Source of the DNA: Theocolax elegans
Taxonomy: Eukaryota > Arthropoda > Insecta > Hymenoptera > Cerocephalidae
Length of the DNA stretch: 64,000 bases
Direction: 5' to 3'
NCBI GenBank assembly: GCA_026168455.1
Contig: CM047429.1
Span: 8,831,125 to 8,895,124, forward strand
The translations under genes and the position numbers were made by a program. Shown one piece after another: positions 10,577 through 21,848 of this stretch (position 1 is its first letter; each line of letters starts with the position of its first letter). Under the pieces are notes generated by a model, which was not told the DNA's origin, did not search any database, and saw only the letters and a program-made list of their open reading frames with translations.

Positions 10577-12064
10577 AATCAAGTTACACTAATAAATACA
10601 GTTTTACCAAAAATTTATGGCTTACCGAAAGTACACAAAGAAGATGTACCATTAAGACCCATAGTACCATGTATTGGCAGCCCGACTTATAAATTATCGA
10701 AGATTATTAACAATATAATCAGCAATAGCATAAATAAGCCAAAATCATATGTAAAAAATAGCCATGAACTAATTAAGAAAGTGACAAACTGTGACATACC
10801 ACCTGGTTATATTTTAGTTTCTTTAGACGTGGTTTTACTGTTTACTAATATACCTACTGAACTTTAAATAAAAAGCATCGAAAAGCGATAGCACTTAATA
10901 TCAAATGAATATAATATACCACTTAGTCAAATAATTAATGTTGTAACATTTTTAATGTATAATACGTTTTTTAAATGGGATGGTAAATACTACCAGCAAT
11001 ATTTTGGAAGCCCAATGGGATCACCAGTAAGCCCTCAATTTGCTGATTTACTAATGACTGACTTAGAGGAAGAGTGTATCAACAAATTAGATTTTCAACC
11101 ATTATTTTATTTTCGTTATGTTGATGACACTGTAATGTATATACCTGAAAATAAATTAGGTTTATTGTTAACAACCTTTAACAGTTACCATAGTAGATTA
11201 CAATTTACATATGAAAAAGAAGTAAATGGTACTATTAACATTCTAGAGATATCTTTAATTAGGAATAATTCGAATCGAATTATTACAAATTGGTACAGGA
11301 AAGATACTTTTTCAGGTAGATTTCTAAACTTTGATTCATGTCATACAATACAGCAGAAGAGGGCTATGGTGTATACTTTAGTAGATAAAGCGATTTTATT
11401 ATCCCATCATAAATTTCACAAGTCCAACATTAAAACTGTAAAACGATATCTATATGATAATAATTATCCGGAAAAATTCATAAACCATAACGTTAAGAAA
11501 AGGTTGGACAAAATTAAATATTGTAGCAGTAGTAGTAATGCTGTAGACCAAAATAATAAAAATGGAAAAAAATATTTTGGTACTTTAAAATTATCATTCG
11601 AACCTGGTTTCTATGAAAAGATAGAAAACACAATAAAACAACAATATATTCGACCGATTCCAACAATCTGTAACAGTCTTGACAATATCATTGTAAGGGG
11701 TAAAGAAAAATTAGATAAAAATCTTGAGACTAATGTTGTATATAAAACAGACTGCTAAGATTGTAAGGCAAGTTATGTTGGGGAAACTAAAAGGCAATTG
11801 CAATGCCGAATTAAAGAACATAAATTCAATACCAAAAAAAGAGATTCTCAATTTGTTATTAATGACCATATGACTTTATTTAATCATTCTTTTAATTTTG
11901 ATGATATCTCAATTTTAGATAGAGAAAGTAATTTGAATAAAAGACAGATATCTGAAATGGTACATATTAAGTTAGAAAAAAAGGTGATAAATGTAAAAGA
12001 TGATGCAAAAAAACTTAGTCAACATTACAATGGTATTGTCAGTAGGCTGAAAAAACAATTTTAA
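10577..12064 (+). pseudogene. Penelope-like reverse transcriptase / GIY-YIG endonuclease
   Basis: One frame from about 10577 shows the PLE RT series: YGLPKVHKEDVPLRPIV, then SLDVVLLFTNIP (motif A), GSPMGSPVSPQFADLL (motif B), FRYVDDTVMY (motif C) and NWYRKDTFSGRFL. After a linker comes the endonuclease with KTDC, DCKASYVGET and RIKEH. Stops at 10865, 10889 and 11756 break it; the first two lie between motifs A and B, the last in the zinc pair of the endonuclease. The N-terminus is missing because the left arm replaces it. It is more complete than PLE1 but equally dead. Confidence 0.88.
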
Positions 12065-12649
12065 TTATGATGATTATTTTATTTTTTTTTTTCTTTGTTT
12101 GCAGTATTAATTCTAGTCAAATATTGTCACATAGTTTTGGTTAATTAAATTTTTTTTAATAAGTACATTTTGTAAATAAAAAATTTTTTATTATATTTGA
12201 CATAATTGATAATATAAAATTTTTTTAAATTCTTGACGTAATATAAAAAAATCTTTAATTTAATTATTTACATGCACAATACATATAGAAATTTAATTTA
12301 CTGGTCTGCTTTTGCTCTTTTTTTCGTGTTATTAATTTTTGTATGGTATTTCAATCTATTTAAGTATTTATTTTATTAATAATGTTGAATGATGGAGCTT
12401 TTAAGGAGATAAAGGTAATCATTGCAACTATTCAGTTTCTGTGCATATAACATAATAAAGTTCATTGGTTTTCATTATCCTTGTTTTCATTGTTAGTGCG
12501 ACGACTCAGTGATACTATATTTTAAAATGTTATGTTAAATACAGATTTCAATGACAAGTAGTAAGTAATATGTTATAAATCAATAGGCTAAAAAATTAAA
12601 TTAATAATTATTGTTAATTAATCAAATGTATTCGTTTTTGTAAATACAG

Positions 12650-12694
12650 GTATAGCCTGAAGAGGATGACGAAAAGTCATCGAAACGTCGCCAT
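12650..12694 (+). ncRNA. Hammerhead-ribozyme-like motif (PLE2 right arm)
   Basis: AGGTATAGC, CTGAAGA, stem II GGATGAC/GTCATC with a GAAAA loop, GAAA, then ACGTC and GCC. Core bases are intact and identical to the left-arm copy at 2828-2872. After cleavage at GTC, the following GC can pair with the GC preceding CTGAAGA as the base of stem I. Confidence 0.78.
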
Positions 12695-12767
12695 CTAATT
12701 AAATGTATGGTTTATTCACCAAGATCGAGAAACCTTTGTTTGAAATGGAATTCTTATAAATTTAAAA

Positions 12768-13385
12768 AAAATTGCAATTTTCAAAGCCTTTTATCTCAAA
12801 ACCTATAGATTTTTTTAAAAACATACACAACTTAGGTTCAAAGTAATCTTTAAAACTTATATACGCATTATGCATTCCTTAATTTTATAATCTCGAAGAG
12901 ATAGGATAGTTGGAAATATTTATTATCAAAAAAAGGCGACCGGGCCACAATTGATTTTGATCTATCAACGCGCAAAAGATCACATTTTTCGAATAACGGT
13001 GGTTAAATTATTAGTCAAGACCAATGGCGAAAGTTATGCCTTAAAGTACATTAAAATTAGTGATTTTATGAGGATTATGAGGCATAACTTTCACCAGCGG
13101 TTTTGGTCAATAATCTAACCACCGCCATTCAAAAGCGCTTGAAAAATGTGATTTTTTGAGCTGTGTTAGATCAAAATCAATTGTGGTGTTGTTGCCTTTT
13201 TTGATAATCAATATTTCCAAGTGTCCTATCTCTTAGATCCTATCTCGAGATTTTAATATTAAGAATTTTAGCCTGCCTAGATAAGTTCTAAAGATTATTT
13301 TGAATAAAAGTTGTATGTAATGTTTTTTCAAAAAATCTATAGATTTTGAGATTAAATAGCTTTGAAAATAGCAATATAGGCGGAT
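12768..13385. repeat. Foldback (long inverted repeat) element
   Basis: Left and right halves are imperfect reverse complements about a centre near 13065. Landmarks: TTTTCAAAGCC against a matching tail near 13360-13370, CTATAGATTTTTT in both arms, and CCACAATTGATTTTGATC in both. No coding sequence. It lies between PLE2 and the YME1L exon, presumably within the preceding intron of that gene. Confidence 0.7.
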
Positions 13386-13546
13386 TTATACTACGCAGTG
13401 CTATAAACTATATTAATTTTAGCCCCAAATATTTGTGACATATATTCAAAAATTTTTCTTCTTGTGTCAATTTCTAACCAAGTGACCGTTAGTAAATAAG
13501 TTATTCGTTGCTAGTAATTTGTTGCTTACATTTTTATTATTTTTAG

Positions 13547-13843
<297 letters not shown>

Positions 13844-14040
13844 TGAAATACATATATTATTTTAAACACATTTTTTAGTATTTCTCATTTTAAGATTTAT
13901 ACAAGGTAATTAGAATATATTTAATTATATATTGCATTTCCATATTTATTTTATCATTCTTATCATTTACGGATGAAGAAGTACTATTTTAAAATAAACT
14001 AATAATTTAAAGATTCAAACAACATAAATGTGCTTTTTAA

Positions 14041-14189
14041 CCTTTAGAGGACGGGGATTTGGGTTTACTGTTTTCTCTCACTTTTCTATAGATATCGAGT
14101 TTCTATGATGTTTCACATCTCAAAACTAACACATGTAAAGGGTCGATCATGGGCATGGCCCATATAGGGGCCATCCCGTTCTCTAAAGG
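14041..14189. mobile_element. 149-bp MITE flanked by TTAA
   Basis: Terminal inverted repeats CCTTTAGAGGACGGGGAT and (complement of the other end) CCTTTAGAGAACGGGAT, with TTAA immediately outside both ends (14037-14040, 14190-14193). TTAA duplication is the signature of piggyBac-type transposition. Related ends occur at 23297-23929 and 44252-44650. Located downstream of the YME1L exon. Confidence 0.82.
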
Positions 14190-14460
14190 TTAAAGGTATA
14201 CATAGATTAGAGTCACATTATTGGTAAGCCCTGGTGGTTGAATGATTTGTGAAGTGTTTTATTGAGTATTAATTTATTGTTATTTTATATTTATATTATT
14301 TTGCTCTTATTTTTCACTATAATTAACGACCTCATAGTAAGTTACTACGATTTAAGATACATAGTATTTATGGACCATACTAAATTATGTAATATTTATA
14401 AGACTAACTACCGACAGTATAATTATTTTAACCTGGCCACAATGTAAACATCTGATCGTC

Positions 14461-14463
<3 letters not shown>

Positions 14464-14510
<47 letters not shown>
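14464..14510. repeat. (GT)n(TA)n microsatellite
   Basis: A short GT run followed by about 20 TA units immediately before a foldback element end. Confidence 0.9.
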
Positions 14511-14512
<2 letters not shown>

Positions 14513-15713
14513 GTGGTTCTCTGTGACATTAAAGATGAAGAAAATGAATATTGCTATAATTGTGGGAATATATTTTAGAGGTGTCCAATAGTTATCCTGA
14601 ACGTTTTCAGATTTTTTGATGACCATTATTTAAAGTTACAGAAAGTCAAAGTTGACATTTTAGCACTTTTTTGCATTATATGCCCATTTTCATGAATTTG
14701 TAGCTCCCGGGGGATGCATTTTTCACTAAAAACATAAATATGACTTTTTTTGTAAAATTTTCTGAATTTTTCATTCAAAATACTTTTAAAGTCATAAATG
14801 TATGCTGTGACACTCTTATAAGCCATTTAAACCTTAAATTGTGAAAATCAGCTATTTTGCTCCGGACTCTGGAAACCTTATGCTGTCTAAAAGATGTATT
14901 TTATAGTCAGTGACTGCCTAAAAATTTCCAGAGTGGGTCTAAATCATTATGATCACTTATGGTCAAAATATCTGCGAAAAGTGCCCGAAAAATTAATAGA
15001 TATGTATTTTTTATTCTTGATTTTGTGCTCTCTTTTTTCCTGGCACTTCCTACCGTTTATCCCCTGGGGGACTTTAACGGTGTCCACCTACCACCTATGT
15101 GTGGGTGCTTTATCCCTCCCTTAAAAACCCCACCATCTCGCATTCGCCCGGGGTTATGCCCGTGGATGAGGGAAACCTGTGAAGCAGGGAAAACCTCACC
15201 CGAGATGGCCGGTGTATTCGAAACATTCTTTTTGGGTGTCAAAGTCACATTGCGTAGGCCTTGACACCGAAACCGAATGTTTCACACCTCCCGTTCACGT
15301 TGTGAAGTGTGAAAAAACGCCTAACCCGCCACGAAAGCCAAGCGACCGAGAACGTCACCCATCCACTTGGGTACCGCGCTCAATACTGTTTAACTTCCGT
15401 GACCGGCCGAGGTGCGTCTCCGCCACTCCGCCACCGCGTCGGTTAATAGATATGTATATTTGTTGCCATAACGATGAATCTGTTAGCATGATCATTGCAA
15501 AAAAGTTTATGCACTTACCTTGCAGTGGTAGAAAAGTATCTCTACTTGTTTCAGTATGCATCTAATCTCCTGTAAACTGCTAAAAACTACAAATATTATT
15601 ATACAATTATAAAAAAAAGATTAGTTTTTAAACATTTATAATGCTGGACTTTTAGTTTTACAACCTTACAAGAATTATGATACACATCTGATGGATTACT
15701 ATTAAAGTATCAA

Positions 15714-15749
<36 letters not shown>

Positions 15750-16290
15750 TCAATACATTATGTGAATTTCACAAACTTGTCATTACAAATTAGTCATATT
15801 AATCACTATAATCTCAAATCGAATTTATTGATATATTTTTTGTATTAAATAAGTATCTTAAGTTATTGTAATAATTATGTTCATACATTTATAGTAATCC
15901 TTCAGATTAGTATCATAATTCTTGTAAGGGTTGTAAAACTAAAGGGTTTAAAAACTAATTTTCTTATAATTGTATTATAATATTTGTATTTTTAACAGTT
16001 TACAAGAGATTTCATTGATACTGAAAAAAGTGGATATGCTATTCTTCCACTCCAAGGTAACTGCATAAATTTTTTTGCAATGATCATGCTAACAGATTCA
16101 TCGTTATAAGGCAACAAATATAACATTTCTATTAATATTTCTGGCACTTTTCCCAGATATTTGGCCATAAGTGATCTTAATGATTAAAACCTACTCTGGA
16201 AGTTTATAGACAGTTTCTGACTATAAAACGACATCTTTTAGACAGTATTAGGTTTCCAGAGTCCGGAGCCGAATTGCTGATTTTTACTAC
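14511..16290. mobile_element. Foldback element, family F1, copy a
   Basis: Left half (from GGGTGGTTCTCTGTGACA) and right half are reverse complements about a centre near 15800, with an (ATT)n run at 15718-15747. Landmarks shared by both arms include GCTCCGGACTCTGGAAACC and TGATCATTGCAAAAAA. The right arm stops at about 16290, before the terminal 400 bp. A 5S-headed SINE is inserted at 15008-15442. The complete family member is at 45429-47018. No transposase is encoded. Confidence 0.8.
15008..15442 (-). mobile_element. SINE with 5S-rRNA-like head, copy 1
   Basis: The minus strand starts CCGACGCGGTGGCGG and runs into a 5S rRNA-like block (GGAAGTTAAACAGTATTGAG, GGATGGGTGACG), followed by a unique body and a short A/T-rich tail. 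It is flanked by a 15-bp direct repeat, TTAATAGATATGTAT (14993-15007 and 15443-15457), within the foldback element, so insertion was by retroposition. The 5S-like block contains the type 1 Pol III internal control region. Confidence 0.85.
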
Positions 16291-16299
16291 TAGCAACAA

Positions 16300-18725
16300 T
16301 TCCTCGGTCGCTAACGCTCCCTCGGTCGAAATTACACTAAATATATACTTATTTTTTATATTTTTTTTAAATTTATAATCTTACAATCTAATTGAATAAA
16401 AATGTAAAATATAATATAATGTGTAATTAATTAACCTAGTATTCAGTTACAATCAATTTTTTTTAGTCAATAAAATAAAAATAACAGTGTAGTATATTTG
16501 CAACATTGTATATACTTATTTAATCTTAGTCATTACACAAGAGTTTATAGATACTGAACATATTTCTACATAATACTGAAACAATTAAAAAAAATTAAAA
16601 ATAATCGACATGATAAAACTTACACTGGAGTAAGGAATTTTAATTTTTATTTTTAATACGTAGTAACAGATATTTCATTACTTACAATATTTCCACACTA
16701 TTCCTGTAAGAAGCTACATCAATCTATTAACAAATGTGTTATTTTTCTACCAGAATAATATTTTCAACAACAAAAATTAGAATATAAAATTATTCTTTGA
16801 CCATTATACATATATTTCATGCTTTTTCATGATGTTTCACGGAAATGAGATGAAGAATTTAAAATTTCATACAAAATTACTAAACTCAGCTAATGCATCG
16901 TATGTATTCAATTATTCTTTCAAACAAATAATTATACGTAATAATTGAATTTATAAAAATTTTTTTCAGATTAAAATTCTAGCTAAAAGATTTATTTTCA
17001 CATTTTATTAATTTTGTTTTATTTTCAAAAATCTTTTATAAAAAAGAATATTAGTTATTGCAACCAAAAAATATAAATGATATTATACAATTACAATAAT
17101 AAAAATTGAATATTAATTATAAAAGTTATTTTAATATTACATTTGGTATTACATTAAAAAAATGAAAGAAAAATAATATTTTAAATTTGTTTACCACCTT
17201 CCTCACGCATTTTACATCTTAGAAATAGGAGATGATGAAAAATGTTTGTAAAAAAATCTATATAAATGTAATAAAAAAAAATAAAACGTATCGTCAAATA
17301 AAATATGTATAGTATATTATACATGTTATCCAAATTTATTAGAGTAATAGTACTGTTTTTGTGAATGTTCGTATTACTGTGACCACTTTTTTTTACCGAA
17401 AACCCCTATAAAATATTTTTGGAATTTTTCTACTAAACCCCCCTCTTACCCCCTACCACTCAATCATTACATGGGGGATAAATTAAGACTGGTTGTCATA
17501 TTCAATGTTGACCCTTCCTCCCACCTTCCTTCATCTTTAAAATAATAAAGGATAAAAAAGAGTGGTTGTCATATTGTTATTCACCTGTACCGAAACCCCT
17601 AAATTATTTTTGGAATTTTTCTAATTTTATTTCCCCCCTCCCCCTCTTCCCCCTCCTCCATCTAGCAATAAATGATGGATAAATGAAGAGTGATTATCGT
17701 ATCGCTATTCACCGTAACCAAAAACCTCATCTTAGTTTTTTTAGATTAAAAAAGAATGGTCGTCATTTTCTAATTATATATACCGATAACCCCTATAAAA
17801 TATTTAAAAAATTTTCTAATTTCACCCCCCCCCTCATAACTCCTCCTGCACCTATCATTAGATGTGAGATAAATGATGTGTGGTTGTCGTATTCAGCGTT
17901 AACCCTTCCACTCCACACATACGTTTAATTCTTGTAACTTTTGGGATACCGGACACCGGAGAACGGATGAATTTTGATATATATGTATATATGATAAATC
18001 AAAAATAAAATTTTAATTTTTTTATCCACCTTTCTCACTCATTTTACACCTTTGTAATAGAGTATGTTGCAAAATGTGTAAAAACGTATATTTAAATGTG
18101 ATAAAAAAACGAATCATCAAATAAAATATATATTACATTAAAATATATTATTTAAGTTATTAAAAATTATTAGACTGACAGTACTGCTTCAGTCTATGTT
18201 AGTATTACTGTGACCACTTTATTCTTACATTATTTATGTATGTAGTGACTATTAATTATTATTAACTACTTATAATATTAATTATAGGTATGTTCTTAAT
18301 ATAATTTAATTTGGTACAAAAATATACAAAAATTGGAGTACTGGCAAAAGTGCTTATACACTTTTTTAATATTTTATCCCGTAATTAGTGGAGTTATCCC
18401 AGAATACCTCACGAATTCCCGAAAGATCGAGGAAATCCCGTAATTAGTGAAGTTATCCCGAAATAACTCAGAAACTCCCGAAGTATCCACTAAATCCCAA
18501 AATTAGTGTAGTTAACCCGGCATACCTCAGAAATTATCGAAATATTTAGAAAATCCCGAAATTAGTGGAGTTATCCCGGAATACCTCAAAATTTCCCGAA
18601 ATATCGAGGAAATCCTGTAATTAGTGAAGTTATCCCGAAATAACTCAGAAATTCCCGAAGTATCCACTAAATCCCAAAATTAGTAAATTTATTCCGGCAT
18701 ACCTCAGAAATTATCGAAATATTAA
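16300..18725. repeat. Unclassified interspersed repeat U1, copy 1
   Basis: This block matches 39797-43980 along its length, from CAACAATTCCTCGGTC and GTCGAAATTACACTAAATATA onward. It holds two internal tandem arrays. At about 17380-17935, degenerate units carry ACCGAAAACCCCTATAAA and GGGGGATAAATTAAG. At about 18380-18720, roughly 59-bp units carry ATCCCGAAATTAGTGGAG. No ORF with recognisable similarity. The architecture (non-coding, minisatellite-bearing, multi-copy) is compatible with a non-autonomous Helitron or a large non-autonomous DNA element, but I see no diagnostic ends. Confidence 0.65.
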
Positions 18726-19216
18726 TGTTACGTTTGAACGGTAACGTCTATATCGTTATCGTGGATACCGTGGCTCGTTGAATCCAAAACTCAGCGAGTA
18801 CAAGCGTAAAGAGGTGGATGAGTTGTTGTTCTCCAGGTTCTCCAGGTTCTCCAGGTGTTAGTGCTTTGGTTGGCTTGCGTTTGGTTGGTAAGGTTGTAGG
18901 GAAAACGATCCTGGCGATATCGTGTCTCCGTGTCTTCGCGTTGTATCCACTCGTAAAATGTCACTTCTGTCTTCTTTCTTCACTTCTCACTTTTTCGCTC
19001 TTGTTTGTTTATTACGGTCTTCTTTTATATAAGTTTGGTGACCTATATACAAGTGTAATCGGAGGGGCGCTTAGCTGATCCTTGCGCTTCAGGTTGCACC
19101 GATGATCGAGTTGCGAAGTCGCGTGGCACCGTTTAATGACCTGAATGGTCAGCATTTTCGACGAACAAACTATTTACTTATTTTAATACATTCGTGACGT
19201 GTATCCACACGTAACA
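18726..19216 (+). mobile_element. Solo LTR (491 bp), TTAA target duplication
   Basis: Starts TGTTACG and ends CGTAACA (perfect 7-bp inversion), flanked by TTAA at 18722-18725 and 19217-19220. A 4-bp duplication suits Gypsy-type integration. No internal domain remains, so recombination between LTRs is implied. A TATATAAG-type sequence near 19026 may be its TATA box. Confidence 0.82.
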
Positions 19217-19535
19217 TTAAGACAATCTCGAAATTGGTGGAGTTATTCCGGAATACATCAAAAATTCCCGAAATACCACAGAAAATCCCGAAATATCCAG
19301 GAAAACCCTAAATTAGTGAAGATTTCCCGGCATATCTAAGAAATTACCGAATTATTTAGAAAATCCCGAAATTAGTGAAGTTATCCCGAAATAATTCAAA
19401 ATTTCCCGAAATATCGAGGAAATCCTGTAATTAGTGAAGTTATCCCGAAATAACTCAGAAATTCCCGAAGTATCCACTAAATCCCAAAATTAGTAAATTT
19501 ATTCCGGCATACCTCAGAAATTATCGAAATATTAA

Positions 19536-20026
19536 TGTTACGTTTGAACGGTAACGTCTATATCGTTATCGTGGATACCGTGGCTCGTTGAATCCAAAAC
19601 TCAGCGAGTACAAGCGTAAAGAGGTGGATGAGTTGTTGTTCTCCAGGTTCTCCAGGTTCTCCAGGTGTTAGTGCTTTGGTTGGCTTGCGTTTGGTTGGTA
19701 AGGTTGTAGGGAAAACGATCCTGGCGATATCGTGTCTCCGTGTCTTCGCGTTGTATCCACTCGTAAAATGTCACTTCTGTCTTCTTTCTTCACTTCTCAC
19801 TTTTTCGCTCTTGTTTGTTTATTACGGTCTTCTTTTATATAAGTTTGGTGACCTATATACAAGTGTAATCGGAGGGGCGCTTAGCTGATCCTTGCGCTTC
19901 AGGTTGCACCGATGATCGAGTTGCGAAGTCGCGTGGCACCGTTTAATGACCTGAATGGTCAGCATTTTCGACGAACAAACTATTTACTTATTTTAATACA
20001 TTCGTGACGTGTATCCACACGTAACA
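19536..20026 (+). mobile_element. Second copy of the 491-bp solo LTR
   Basis: Identical to 18726-19216, offset by exactly 810 bp, with the same TTAA flanks. It was produced by duplication of the surrounding DNA, not by a second insertion. Confidence 0.82.
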
Positions 20027-20429
20027 TTAAGACAATCTCGAAATTGGTGGAGTTATTCCGGAATACATCAAAAATTCCCGAAATACCACAGAAAATCCCG
20101 AAATATCCAGGAAAACCCTAAATTAGTGAAGATTTCCCGGCATATCTAAGAAATTACCGAATTATTTAGAAAATCCCGAAATTAGTGAAGTTATCCCGAA
20201 ATAATTCAGAAATTCCCGAAATATCAGCGTTAACCCTTTCACTCCACACATACTCTTAATTCATACAACAGGACACCGGACACCACCGCCGGACACCGGA
20301 AAACGGATGAATTTTAATATAATATAGATATATTTTAATATAAATAGAGTACCAATTTAATATAATAAAATATATATTGTAGGATTCTGTACGAAGTATT
20401 ACATTAAATAAATAAATATACAGTAAATG

Positions 20430-20665
20430 TATGAGGCTCAATATGTTGACTCCCAAAAATATTAAGACCCAAAAGTTTTAACGGCAAAATCTAAGACTAA
20501 AATTTTTAAGCCCCAAAATTTTGAGTCCCAAAAATATTAAGTCCCAAAAATTATAAGGCTAATATATATAATACTAACGGTCCCAAAACGTCGTAAAAGT
20601 AATCCTTGGGGATCAAGGGAACACTTGCCCGGACGGACGGACGGACGGACGCCCGGACGTAGATT
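20430..20665. repeat. Degenerate CCCAAAAATATTAAG-type repeat and (GGAC)n microsatellite
   Basis: About eight loose repeats of a roughly 20-bp unit (CCCAAAAATATTAAG and variants) at 20450-20560, then (GGAC)n at about 20630-20655. No gene. Confidence 0.65.
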
Positions 20666-20694
20666 TGTACTTTAATATAATGTTAGATTTATTA

Positions 20695-21112
20695 TTTTTT
20701 ATTTACTAGTTTTGTGTTATTTTTTCTGGCACTTCCTGCCGTTTGTCCCCGCCTGGAGGATTTTAACGGCGTTCACCCACCACCTCTACGTGGATGCTTT
20801 TTCGCCACCTTATTTTTTTAATCCCCAACCTTCGTGGGAGATGGAAACCTGTGAAGCAGGGAAAACCTCACCCGAGATGGCCCGGTGTCTTCGAAACATT
20901 CTGTTTGGGTGTCAAAGTCACATTGCGTAGGCCATGACACCAAAACAGAACGTTCCACACCTCCCGCTCGCGTTGTGGAATGTGAAAAGACACCTAGCCG
21001 ATCACCAAAGCCACACGAGAATGGTCTCCCATCTAAGTGTTAACCGCGCTCAGCGCTGCTTAACTTTCACGATCGGCCGAGGTGTGTTTCCACCACTCCG
21101 CCACCGCGTCGG
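20695..21112 (-). mobile_element. SINE with 5S-rRNA-like head, copy 2
   Basis: On the minus strand the head (CCGACGCGGTGGCGG, then AAAGTTAAGCAGCGCTGAG and a GGATGGGTGACC-like box) is followed by the same body as the other two copies, ending in AT-rich sequence near 20695. It is more diverged than the others. No clear target duplication, since its right side abuts a foldback fragment. Confidence 0.8.
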
Positions 21113-21848
21113 TTGCTGATTTTCACTATTTAAGGTTTAAATGACATACAAGACCGCGACAGCATATATTTATGACTTTAAGGGGATATCGGACCCAGAA
21201 AATGGTCATTTTGTACTTTTTTTTATAAATAAATGAATAAAGTTATTACAAAATGCTGAACGTCAAGCCCTTAGGTATGTTTTAAATAATATACCCAATT
21301 TTTCCAGATTTTTAAATCCATAATTTGATTACGATGTTTGGGTTGAAAGATTATGCTTTTTTGGACTAATAATTACCGACCAAACATTGTTTACTGAATT
21401 ATTATTTAAAAAATGCTTTTTCATTAAAAAATCGAAACGTCAAGCCTTTCCTTATGTTTTCAGTTATCCGTATGAATTTTTTCAGATTTTTAATGCAATA
21501 TTTTTGATATAATTTTTGAGTTGAAAGGTGCAGATTCCTGTAATTTAGGTCCGACATCCCGTTAAAATTATTTTTAATGAAAAATTCAGATAATTTTACA
21601 AAAAGAAGACATATTTATGTTTATAGTGAAAAATGCATCCCCTGGGAGCTACAAATTCATGAAAATGGGCATATAATGCAGAAAAGTGCTAAAATGTCCA
21701 CTTTGACTCTCTGTAACTTATAATAATGGTCCCGAAAAAATCTGAAAAAATTGAAGAGAATTACTAGATACTCAACAACATATTCCCACAGATATAGCTA
21801 TATTCATTTTTTTGAACCCCGATTTCACAGAGACCCACCCATATATAT
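21113..21848. mobile_element. Foldback element F1, copy b (one arm), interrupted by a MITE
   Basis: From TTGCTGATTTTCACTATTTAA to the terminal ACCCACCCATATATATA, this is one arm of the F1 family, split at TTAA by the MITE at 21182-21561. The missing left arm ends exactly at the SINE head, so a deletion or SINE-associated rearrangement removed it. Confidence 0.75.
21182..21561. mobile_element. 380-bp MITE flanked by TTAA (family T2)
   Basis: Ends GGGGATATCGGACCCAG and (complement) GGGATGTCGGACCTAA, with TTAA at 21178-21181 and 21562-21565. The uninterrupted host sequence in F1 copy a has a single TTAA here, which directly proves a TTAA target duplication. Internal halves share ATTTTTTCAGATTTTTAA-like tracts. 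Same terminal family as 53226-53739. Confidence 0.85.

Larger units (their letters stand above)
9677..12736 (+). mobile_element. PLE2: Penelope-like element with large inverted arms
   Basis: The right part (about 11671-12736) holds the GIY-YIG region, 3' untranslated region and hammerhead core. The left arm (9677-10566, continued at 2785-3080 beyond the nested insertion) is its inverted copy and includes an inverted GIY-YIG reading frame. The RT-coding middle lies between the arms. About 130 bp present in the left arm near 9820-9960 is missing from the right arm. Confidence 0.85.
18586..20205 (+). repeat. Tandem duplication of an 810-bp unit containing a solo LTR
   Basis: 18586-19395 and 19396-20205 appear identical base for base. 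Each contains a 491-bp solo LTR and flanking 59-bp minisatellite units. The duplication probably arose by unequal exchange between minisatellite units after the LTR inserted. The repeated 86-aa ORF (18818-19078, 19628-19888) lies inside the LTR and has no recognisable domain. Confidence 0.85.

Noticed and set aside
18818..19888. Two identical 86-aa ORFs
   Set aside because: They fall inside the solo LTR and its tandem duplicate; no domain or start context, and identity is explained by the DNA duplication.
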